In this document: positions 8,254 to 14,785 of the stretch, piece by piece
Numbering within the stretch: position 1 is the first letter of the stretch
How the letters are laid out: every line of letters starts with the position of its first letter
Assembly (NCBI GenBank): GCA_030148705.1
Contig: JASBSY010000018.1
Span: forward strand, 62,001-126,000
Source of the DNA: Pukyongia sp.
GTDB taxonomy: Bacteria > Bacteroidota > Bacteroidia > Flavobacteriales > Flavobacteriaceae
Direction: 5' to 3'
DNA: 64,000 nucleotides
The notes under the pieces: model-generated
Seen by the model: only the letters and a program-made list of their open reading frames with translations
Told to the model about the DNA's origin: nothing
Database searches by the model: none
Translations under genes and position numbers: made by a program

Positions 8254-9036
8254 TTAATATGATTTTACAACATTCTTGCTCTCCTTGAGATTCTTAAAAT
8301 ATCTGATCACCCTGTTAAGTGCTTCCTCCTCCATCGAATCCATGTATTCGGTCTGTGGGCGAACAAAGAATTCCATCACGATGTCCTCTCCTACTTTCAC
8401 TGCGATCTGGGTGTTATTGGCAAGGGCAAGGCTCTCGATTATCGTCACGACCTTTGGCCCCATAATTTCCTTATTCCGGTAGTCTGTAGCAAATTTACTA
8501 TAAAAATCCCTTCCAAGACGGGTTTTGGTCTCTTCAAGTACCAATCCTTTTAATTCAATTCCATCACTGGTGGCAAACGCTTCATCTATATCACTATCGG
8601 GATTTGGCTTCTTATTGAGGATTATCTTCTGATCTCCTTCGGTATCATTCAGGACAACCCTGTCTTTACCTAGCAACCTGTCCTTTTCGTCATAGACCAG
8701 TAATAAAATTATCACCCGCTCATCTCCCGGCTTACTGGTGTAGGTCTTAACAAGATTCTTTATATCACCTCTGGAAAGAACAAGACGCCCTTTCTGGTCT
8801 TTTTTATTGCGCAGATCTGTTTTGGGGTCATGTCTGATTATAGACAAGACGAACCTAAGGCTCTGATCTATCTCTGTTTTATTATAAGCAGTTCCTGATA
8901 CATCAATGAATTCGGAATTGGGTTTGAGAATTATTTTAGCTTCAACCTGGGTATTGTACACCTGTGCCGTAGCAGGTACGGCGAATAACAATAATAAAAT
9001 TACCAGAACTGGTAGTATTATAATTCTTTTACCCAT
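8254..9036 (-). CDS. csgE: CsgH/CsgC-like amyloid-inhibitor domain fused to CsgE
   Basis: 260 residues, about twice the length of E. coli CsgE (129 aa). A signal peptide ends around ATA/Q at residue 24. Residues about 28-130 form an immunoglobulin-like all-beta module with the pattern VEAKIIL, VSGTAYN, then GRLVLSRGD and LLLVYDEKDRLLGKDR. This resembles CsgH/CsgC, which suppress curlin aggregation in the periplasm. Residues about 158-250 are CsgE: ELKGLVLEETKTRLGRDFY, then IAVKVGEDIVMEFFVRP, matching the conserved GLLLDHTVSSIGHDFY region. CsgE caps CsgG and loads subunits. The fusion would place anti-aggregation and loading activities on one chain. The CsgE assignment is firm, the CsgH-like one moderately so. 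Confidence 0.85.
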   Translation of the reverse strand: MGKRIIILPVLVILLLLFAVPATAQVYNTQVEAKIILKPNSEFIDVSGTAYNKTEIDQSLRFVLSIIRHDPKTDLRNKKDQKGRLVLSRGDIKNLVKTYTSKPGDERVIILLLVYDEKDRLLGKDRVVLNDTEGDQKIILNKKPNPDSDIDEAFATSDGIELKGLVLEETKTRLGRDFYSKFATDYRNKEIMGPKVVTIIESLALANNTQIAVKVGEDIVMEFFVRPQTEYMDSMEEEALNRVIRYFKNLKESKNVVKSY

Positions 9037-9039
9037 TCA

Positions 9040-9570
9040 TTACTGGCGTTGAAAATTTCGAATAATGACAGTCTGATTATTTCCCTGCATCGTAACCCTC
9101 AACCTGTCGGAAATTGAATTATTACCTATCCAGTACAGTTGCTGATTGGTTCCGGTTTGAATTACCTGACCCTCGTGATACAGGTTTAAACCATTTCCGA
9201 TGTCGTAAAATACATGGTTATTACCAAACTGAAAGACTTGTTCATTAATTCGGGCTGAATTAATATTTAAATATGTTTCGTTGTTATTTCCGTATTGATA
9301 GAGACCAACATTACTCTGAACAGAGCGTAGGTTGGATTCAAAACGATTATTATTTCCAATCTGCTGTACATAAACGGCATTGGAAACGGATTGATTAGTT
9401 GTTGTGGAAGAAACAATTTCGGAAGCGATAAGATTTAAAGGGACGGCCGTACTACCAATGGTAATACCTCTTGGCGTGGCGTCGACATTCTTATATGTTT
9501 GAGCCAAGACAGCTCCACCGGCGACCAATACAAGAAGAAAAACCAATAGTAACTCTTGTCGAATCTTCAT
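9040..9570 (-). CDS. csgB: CsgB-like minor curlin / nucleator
   Basis: 176 residues with a signal peptide ending AVLA/Q near residue 23. After a 40-residue non-repetitive segment it has about five irregular curlin-type strands with the Q-x-G-x-N pattern: VQQIGNNN, YQYGNNN, VFQFGNN, VIQTGTNQ and MQGNNQ. Repeat spacing is irregular, and the C terminus is basic and hydrophobic (VIIRNFQRQ), as expected of a nucleator held at the cell surface rather than the bulk fibre subunit. The CsgB role is inferred from position next to csgE and from irregular repeats. It starts 134 bases after csgA, beyond a terminator-like hairpin. Confidence 0.75.
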   Translation of the reverse strand: MKIRQELLLVFLLVLVAGGAVLAQTYKNVDATPRGITIGSTAVPLNLIASEIVSSTTTNQSVSNAVYVQQIGNNNRFESNLRSVQSNVGLYQYGNNNETYLNINSARINEQVFQFGNNHVFYDIGNGLNLYHEGQVIQTGTNQQLYWIGNNSISDRLRVTMQGNNQTVIIRNFQRQ

Positions 9571-9624
9571 ATTAGAAAGGTATCAAATTTGTGAGCAAAT
9601 AAAAAATAAAATTATTAAGAAAAA

Positions 9625-9665
9625 GTAGTGTATAAGATGAACAGTAACGAACACTTATACACTAC
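9625..9665 (-). terminator. Hairpin with U-rich tail between csgA and csgB (terminator/attenuator)
   Basis: GTAGTGTATAAG at 9625-9636 and CTTATACACTAC at 9654-9665 are perfect 12-bp inverted repeats around a 17-base loop. On the minus strand the hairpin is followed by TTTTTCTT. It begins about 40 bases after the csgA stop codon. It fits an intrinsic terminator that lets only part of transcription proceed into csgB-EFG, or alternatively a 3' stabilising hairpin for csgA mRNA. Confidence 0.65.
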
Positions 9666-9704
9666 CTTCAAACTTAGTATTGTGTAAATACTTTTCGGTG
9701 TTTA

Positions 9705-10433
9705 TTAGAATCCACCATTGTGCTGGTTCACGATTGAAGCGTTACCTGCACCAAACTGAACTACAGTACTCATGTGTCCAAGACCGTGCTGATGCGTATA
9801 GCTAAAGTTGAATAATCCAACCTGAAGTACATCAGAGTCGTTGATTACACCATACTGCTCAGTCCACTGACCGTTTCCGATTCCAATTTGAAGAACGTCA
9901 GAGTCGTTAGCAAGACCGTGCTGATCAACTACACCCCAGTTTCCAAAACCGAACTGAAGAGAAGTAGAAGTATTCAAAGCACCTAGTTGATGAACACCAA
10001 CAGTGTTATCTTCTCCTACCTGAAGCGCATAAGAATCGTTAGCGATCCCTTCCTGAAGGATATCAGCTTCGTTATCTTCTCCTATTTGAACAACATCAGA
10101 GTCGTTGAATGCTCCGTACTGATCTACATCTGAATCGTTATCTTCTCCTAGTTGGAAAACATTTGAATCGTTAAGAAGACCTACTTGAGTTACATCAGAT
10201 TCGTTGGAAACTCCAATTTGAAGTACATTCGAAATGTTTGCAACACCAGTTTGGTCAACATCAGAGTCGTTGAAAGCTCCAAGTTGAACAACGTCAGAGT
10301 CGTTTACCCAGCCTATCTGGTTAACATCAGAGTAATTCAATAATCCAATTTGTAGAACATCAGAGTCGTTGAATTGCGCAGACGCTACTGTTCCGATCAT
10401 AAGCGCTAATGCGCAGAAAATCACTTTTTTCAT
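9705..10433 (-). CDS. csgA: Acidic curlin-repeat protein (major amyloid subunit)
   Basis: 242 residues: a signal peptide to ASA at residue 19, one Gln, then twenty uninterrupted 11-residue units (consensus N-D-S-D-V-x-Q-x-G-x-x) and a final Gly-Phe. Odd units have a hydrophobic residue before the Gln (LQ, VQ, FQ). Nine of the ten even units have a polar one (NQ, DQ, TQ, HQ, EQ), so the true period is 22 residues, matching two strands per turn of a curlin beta-solenoid. The mature chain has about 30 Asp/Glu and no Lys, Arg, Cys or Pro. The last quarter swaps Asp for His and aromatics (HQHGL, NQHNG). It is the first gene of the curli operon. Confidence 0.88.
   Translation of the reverse strand: MKKVIFCALALMIGTVASAQFNDSDVLQIGLLNYSDVNQIGWVNDSDVVQLGAFNDSDVDQTGVANISNVLQIGVSNESDVTQVGLLNDSNVFQLGEDNDSDVDQYGAFNDSDVVQIGEDNEADILQEGIANDSYALQVGEDNTVGVHQLGALNTSTSLQFGFGNWGVVDQHGLANDSDVLQIGIGNGQWTEQYGVINDSDVLQVGLFNFSYTHQHGLGHMSTVVQFGAGNASIVNQHNGGF
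9714..10373 (-). repeat. Twenty 33-bp tandem coding units in csgA
   Basis: The repeats of the curlin protein are visible in the DNA as degenerate 33-bp units. The plus strand shows recurring blocks such as TCAGAGTCGTTGA about every 33 bases. Twenty units times 33 bp fill the span exactly, with no insertion or deletion breaking the register. Confidence 0.85.
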
Positions 10434-10501
10434 AATTAAAAATTTAGAGGTTAAAAAATATTAGTTAAACATTACTTACTTAAATACATCGTTTATGTTG
10501 A

Positions 10502-10528
10502 TATACAAACTGCTAAGCAGCATATATA
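10502..10528. promoter_or_regulatory. Candidate operator dyad upstream of csgA
   Basis: The core CTGCTAAGCAG at 10510-10520 is a perfect interrupted palindrome (CTGC-TAA-GCAG). Symmetry extends outward to ATAT on both flanks about the same centre. It lies 77 bases upstream of the csgA ATG, in an otherwise AT-rich region, where a regulator could bind. No regulator gene is adjacent, so the role is an inference. Confidence 0.3.
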
Positions 10529-10928
10529 AACGTGCCAATACACTAAAATTTGTTGTTGAGGATTGTAACTTGAAACAGAAAAGCGGTTTGACAATTTTTC
10601 TATTTCCAACCAGAACGTAGGGGATCTGTTTTATGTGAGAATTGGGGGCTCAGTTAAATCTGGTTTGTTTAAATTGTCTTTTGAAAGAATTTGTATAGGG
10701 GAGTGATCTTTCAATTGAACAAGTCAAATATCCAAAAAAAATCCGTACCAAAAAATACGTATTCACACGTATATTTCTGAAAATCAAGTATTTGTAGGTT
10801 CTTTCTTACAAGTAATTATTTTCTTACAGATTTCAATCAAAATTAAACGTTGAAATGCTTAAAACCCCATATTTACCTTAAATGTTAAATATTTGTTAAA
10901 TAAAAATAGGAAAAGGATTTCAATAAAA

Positions 10929-10952
10929 AAGCCCTTTTGTAAGAAAGGGCTT
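10929..10952 (-). terminator. Terminator after glnN
   Basis: AAGCCCTTT, loop TGTAAG, AAAGGGCTT is a perfect 9-bp stem. The run of A before it on the plus strand gives a U tract on the minus strand. It lies just downstream of the glnN stop at 10974. Confidence 0.85.
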
Positions 10953-10973
10953 ATTAATGATTTAATAATAAAA

Positions 10974-13160
10974 CTATCGCGTAAAGAGCAATTCTCTGTA
11001 CTTGGTCAACGGCCATAATTCATCATCGACCAATAGCTCGAGTTTGTCGCAGTGATACCTTATCTCATTAAAATACGGTTTTACCTTATCGCAGTAAGCA
11101 AACGCTCGCTTTTCGGCATCTTCGATCTTGTTCGCTTTTTTCCGCTCCTCTATCATATCGGTAATTCCTTTATTAATCTTAGCAATGTGCTCGCTGATAC
11201 TTTCTATAAGCTGCATCTGTTCCCCGGCAAACTTCTTAAACGAATTCCCGTAGATGTTTTTAAGCCCTTGCACATTCTCTATCAGTATGTTCTGGTAACG
11301 AATAGCAGTTGGAATAACATGGTTCCGGGCAATATCACCCAGAACCCGGCCTTCTATCTGGATGTGCATGGCGTATTCCTCCACCTGAATCTCATGTCTG
11401 GCCTCAATTTCTACCTTGGTCATAATCCCAAGGTCTTCATATAACTGAATGGTCTTTTTTGAGACATTGGCCTTTAATGCTTCAGGTGTGGTTTTGTTGT
11501 TACTCAGCCCGCGTTTCTTGGCTTCCTTCTCCCAGGCTTCCCCATATCCGTCTCCCTCGAAACGAATATCTTTGGAGGTCTTAATATATTCGCGCAGCAC
11601 GTTGAAGATGGCATCGTCCTTCTTCATCTTCTTCTCCTTTATCAGCTTATCCACACTTTCCTTGAACAGTATGAGCTGTTTGGCCACTATGGCGTTGAGA
11701 ACTGTCATAGGCATCGCGCAGTTTGAAAGCGAACCTACAGCTCTTAACTCGAATTTATTTCCGGTAAATGCGAAGGGAGACGTCCTGTTCCTGTCTGTAT
11801 TGTCCAATAAAATCTCCGGAATCTTCCCTACAACGTTGAGCTTTAGTTCTGTCTTCTCCTGTGGTGAGAGTTTACCATTGGTTACTTTCTCAAGTTCATC
11901 CAGCACTTCGGTTAACTGAGACCCGATAAATACCGAGATTATCGCCGGTGGCGCTTCATTGGCCCCAAGCCTGTGGTCGTTGCTGGCACTTGCGATAGCC
12001 GCACGTATCAATTCCTCGTATTCGTGTACCGCCTTTATGGTATTGATAAAGAAAGTTAGGAACTGCAGGTTCTTCATGGGCGTACTTCCCGGACTCAACA
12101 AGTTGGTTCCGGTATTGGTAGCCAGCGACCAGTTGTTGTGTTTCCCACTTCCGTTGATTCCGGCAAATGGCTTCTCGTGAAACAAGACTTTAAAGTTATG
12201 CCTGTCCGCAATCTTGTCCATCACATCCATTAATAAGGAGTTGTGATCTACAGCCAGATTAGCTTCTTCAAAAATTGGTGCCAGTTCGAATTGGTTGGGA
12301 GCCACTTCATTGTGCCTTGTCTTAACAGGTACGCCGAGGTACATACACTCTGTTTCCAGATCGCGCATATAATTAAGGACACGAGATGGAATTGAGCCGA
12401 AGTAATGATCATCCAATTGCTGACCCTTGGCCGAAGCATGTCCCAACAGGGTACGTCCCGATAACAAGATATCGGGCCTGGAGGCCGCCAGGGCCTTATC
12501 GATTAGAAAATACTCCTGTTCCCATCCCAGGGTTGCGTATACTTTACTTACCCCTTTATCGAAATATTTGGCAACCGCCGTAGCCGCATTGTCAATTGTT
12601 TGAAGCGATCTTAATAGCGGTGTTTTGTAATCCAGTGCTTCTCCCGTGTATGCCACGAAAACGGTTGGAATACAGAGGGTGGTTCCATAGATAAAGGCCG
12701 GCGAGGTAGGATCCCAGGCCGTATAACCCCTTGCTTCAAATGTATTCCTGATTCCACCGTTCGGAAAACTCGATGCGTCAGGTTCCTGCTGAACCAATTG
12801 TCCGCCCCCAAATTTTTCTATCGGCATGCCATCGCTGGTAGTTTCAAAGAAAGCATCGTGCTTTTCAGCCGTCGCTCCCGTTAGTGGCTGAAACCAGTGA
12901 GTGTAATGTGTGGCTCCTTTAGTAATGGCCCACTCTTTCATTCCGGTGGAAACATGATCGGCTACATGCCGTTCTATCTTACTTCCGTTCTCAATGGCAT
13001 CCTTAACACTTTTGTACGAATCTTTGGTGAGGTACTGACGCATTGCTGCCTCGTTAAAGACATTCTTTCCAAAAATCGCCGAGCGACGCTCAGGTTCATG
13101 GACTTCAATAGGCTTTCGGTTAAATGAGTCTTCGACGGCTCTGAATCGCAATGTTGACAT
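10974..13160 (-). CDS. glnN: Glutamine synthetase type III
   Basis: Makes glutamine from glutamate, ammonia and ATP. The 728-residue length is that of GSIII, much longer than GSI (about 470). GSIII signatures visible include FGKNVFNEAAMRQYL near residue 30, HWFQPLTGATAEKHDAFF near 105, and the catalytic-core blocks KTRHNEVAPNQFELAP and GINGSGKHNNWS. A helical C-terminal extension is also typical of this type. It is transcribed alone: a terminator follows, and a candidate -7 box (13192-13199) lies 31 bases upstream of the ATG. It is the main ammonia-assimilating type of GS in many Bacteroidota. Confidence 0.97.
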   Translation of the reverse strand: MSTLRFRAVEDSFNRKPIEVHEPERRSAIFGKNVFNEAAMRQYLTKDSYKSVKDAIENGSKIERHVADHVSTGMKEWAITKGATHYTHWFQPLTGATAEKHDAFFETTSDGMPIEKFGGGQLVQQEPDASSFPNGGIRNTFEARGYTAWDPTSPAFIYGTTLCIPTVFVAYTGEALDYKTPLLRSLQTIDNAATAVAKYFDKGVSKVYATLGWEQEYFLIDKALAASRPDILLSGRTLLGHASAKGQQLDDHYFGSIPSRVLNYMRDLETECMYLGVPVKTRHNEVAPNQFELAPIFEEANLAVDHNSLLMDVMDKIADRHNFKVLFHEKPFAGINGSGKHNNWSLATNTGTNLLSPGSTPMKNLQFLTFFINTIKAVHEYEELIRAAIASASNDHRLGANEAPPAIISVFIGSQLTEVLDELEKVTNGKLSPQEKTELKLNVVGKIPEILLDNTDRNRTSPFAFTGNKFELRAVGSLSNCAMPMTVLNAIVAKQLILFKESVDKLIKEKKMKKDDAIFNVLREYIKTSKDIRFEGDGYGEAWEKEAKKRGLSNNKTTPEALKANVSKKTIQLYEDLGIMTKVEIEARHEIQVEEYAMHIQIEGRVLGDIARNHVIPTAIRYQNILIENVQGLKNIYGNSFKKFAGEQMQLIESISEHIAKINKGITDMIEERKKANKIEDAEKRAFAYCDKVKPYFNEIRYHCDKLELLVDDELWPLTKYRELLFTR

Positions 13161-13191
13161 AATGCAGTAAATATTTTAGGGTTGAACGGAG

Positions 13192-13199
13192 CAAAAATA
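13192..13199 (-). promoter_or_regulatory. Candidate -7 promoter box for glnN
   Basis: TATTTTTG on the minus strand fits TAnnTTTG and would give a leader of about 26 bases. No clear -33 TTTG at 19-23 bases further upstream. Confidence 0.45.
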
Positions 13200-13319
13200 T
13201 AAATTTCACCCATAGACCCCCCTCTTTTTTTAAAGAAAGTTATTAATAAGTATGAATTTTTTGTTTATAACCCCCTGATTTGATTATCAACCCTCGAGAA
13301 AGTAAAGATTTACTGTTGG

Positions 13320-14270
13320 TTACTCGAGGAAGGCACTCCCTACAAAGAAGACATAGGCCAGGAAGATGATGATGCCCTTGTATCTGCCCAATTCGAATTT
13401 CTTCGGAAGAAAAGCCAGTGGAATTAGGATTCCGGCAAAGCCCAGCATCCAGAAGATATCGCTGTTTAATATGGCTTCGCTCTTTACCGCTATCGGCTGA
13501 ATTAGGGCGGTAATTCCAAGTACCGATGCAATATTGAAGATGTTTGAACCAATGAGGTTGCCCAGTGAAATTGCCTTTTCTTTCTTAAGGGCCGCAATTA
13601 CCGATGCTGCCAATTCGGGCACACTTGTTCCCACAGCGATCATGGTAACCGCTATTACCCGCTCTGTTATACCCAGTGTAATGGCGAGATTCACGGCTCC
13701 CTTCACCAGTAATTCACTCCCTCCCCACAGCGCAACGCCACCAATCAGCAGCCAAATGAATATCTTAAAACTCGAAACCGTTGCCAAACGGTCGTCCACT
13801 TCTTCAGCAGGAGCTATGGAATGACTTCTTCTGGATTTCCGGATCAGGAAATACAAATATACTATCAGCAGTATACACAACAAGCCGCCTTCAATCTGAT
13901 CGAGCACTCCGCCAGATTTCAGCAGGAAGTAGAGCGCAACCGACAAAAACATCATCACCGGCCAGTTGTACTTGTAAAATTCGCGATCTATGGCCAGCGG
14001 GGCGATGATGGCTGTAATTCCAAGTACTAATCCTATATTGGCAATATTAGAGCCTATTACGTTTCCAAGGGAAATATCACTAAAACCGTCCAGGGCGGCG
14101 TTCACACTTACCAGTAATTCAGGGGCCGAGGTAGCAAAGGATACCACCGTAAGACCGATTACCATCCTGGATAACCTAAGTTTAAAAGACAGGCCCACCG
14201 AAGCGCGGACCAAATACTCTCCTCCTACTACGAGTAAGGCCAAACCAATAAGTATGTAAAGTACATTCAT
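13320..14270 (-). CDS. Calcium/sodium antiporter (CaCA family, YrbG-like)
   Basis: A 316-residue inner-membrane exchanger with about ten hydrophobic segments in two inverted halves. Each half carries the alpha-repeat that lines the ion path: SFATSAPELLVS with GNVIGSNIANIG in the first, AVGTSVPELAAS with GNLIGSNIFNIA in the second. Acidic residues within the TSxPEL motifs bind the cations. Ca2+/Na+ is the usual pair for this family, but the substrate is not proven by sequence. The start ATG is preceded by a 157-bp region shared with divergent blaI. Confidence 0.9.
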   Translation of the reverse strand: MNVLYILIGLALLVVGGEYLVRASVGLSFKLRLSRMVIGLTVVSFATSAPELLVSVNAALDGFSDISLGNVIGSNIANIGLVLGITAIIAPLAIDREFYKYNWPVMMFLSVALYFLLKSGGVLDQIEGGLLCILLIVYLYFLIRKSRRSHSIAPAEEVDDRLATVSSFKIFIWLLIGGVALWGGSELLVKGAVNLAITLGITERVIAVTMIAVGTSVPELAASVIAALKKEKAISLGNLIGSNIFNIASVLGITALIQPIAVKSEAILNSDIFWMLGFAGILIPLAFLPKKFELGRYKGIIIFLAYVFFVGSAFLE

Positions 14271-14370
14271 CGGGCAAAAATCTTTGCGCGAAGATAAAAA
14301 GAATTGGAGGGACGCTCAGGGCATTTAAGATAATTATCTGATAATTGAAATACTAAAAAATAAAATTGTC

Positions 14371-14402
14371 AGTTATATAACTATCAATTTAGTTGTATAA
14401 CT
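14371..14402. promoter_or_regulatory. Tandem dyad operator, likely BlaI-type
   Basis: Two copies of AGTTRTATAACT lie 20 bp apart. AGTTATATAACT at 14371-14382 is a perfect palindrome and AGTTGTATAACT at 14391-14402 is a near-perfect one. The second covers the -33 region of the blaI promoter. Two dyads about two helical turns apart suit cooperative binding of dimeric BlaI/MecI repressors and suggest autoregulation of the pair downstream. Confidence 0.6.
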
Positions 14403-14423
14403 AGAAAAATAGTTTTAAGTTTG
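14393..14423 (+). promoter_or_regulatory. Promoter of the blaI-blaR1 pair (leaderless)
   Basis: A -33 TTG at 14393-14395 and a -7 box TAAGTTTG at 14416-14423 are separated by 20 bases, close to the Bacteroidota consensus. The blaI ATG begins only four bases after the -7 box, so transcription should start at or within the start codon, giving a leaderless mRNA. Confidence 0.65.
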
Positions 14424-14427
14424 AAAT

Positions 14428-14784
14428 ATGGAACGACTTACAAATAAGGAGGAAGAAATAATGCAGGCGCTGTGGCAGCTTGAAAAGGCCTTCGTAAAAG
14501 AGATTTTGGAAGAATTAGGCGGAGAGCAACACTACAACACCGTATCGACCATTGTCCGAAACCTGGAAGAAAAAGGATATATAGATCATGTAGCCTTTGG
14601 CAAAACCCATCAGTATTATCCCCTGGTGAGCAAGGAAGAATACACCAAACGGTTTATGAACCTGGCCATGCAGCGATATTTTAACAATAACTACAAAAGT
14701 ATGGTCTCCTTTTTCGCAAAGGAAGAAAAGATCAGTGCCGAGGAGCTTAGAGAGATTCTTGAATTAATCGAACAAAAAGAATAA
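14428..14784 (+). CDS. BlaI/MecI/CopY family transcriptional repressor
   Basis: A 118-residue winged-helix repressor. It begins MERLTNKEEEIMQALW, and the recognition helix region reads HYNTVSTIVRNLEEKGYI (residues about 37-54), typical of BlaI/MecI. The C-terminal helices provide dimerisation and normally contain the site cut when the partner protease is activated. It is followed after one base by a BlaR1-like peptidase, the classical repressor/antirepressor pairing. Flavobacteria carry many such pairs that are not tied to beta-lactamases, and no beta-lactamase gene is nearby. A tandem dyad just upstream is its probable operator. Confidence 0.92.
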   Translation: MERLTNKEEEIMQALWQLEKAFVKEILEELGGEQHYNTVSTIVRNLEEKGYIDHVAFGKTHQYYPLVSKEEYTKRFMNLAMQRYFNNNYKSMVSFFAKEEKISAEELREILELIEQKE

Positions 14785-14785
14785 C

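Larger units (their letters stand above)
10434..10973. other. 540-bp gene-free, AT-rich region upstream of the curli operon
   Basis: No ORF with coding character was found on either strand. It must hold the curli promoter (minus strand) and it holds the glnN terminator at its right end. No good TAnnTTTG box lies close to csgA. The only match on the correct strand is TAATTTTG at 10840-10847, about 400 bases upstream and without a clear -33 element, which would imply a long leader. A dyad at 10502-10528 and an imperfect inverted repeat around ACGT at about 10766-10792 are the visible structures. Confidence 0.6.

Noticed and set aside
9714-10373. Regular ~33-bp repeats that could be taken for a CRISPR array
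   Set aside because: They keep a perfect reading frame, have no unique spacers and encode the curlin units.
14328-14346. Overlapping palindromes AGATAATTATCT and AATTATC-T-GATAATT upstream of blaI
   Set aside because: Too AT-rich to separate from chance, and they differ from the AGTTRTATAACT dyads. They might belong to the divergent antiporter gene, but I have no further support.
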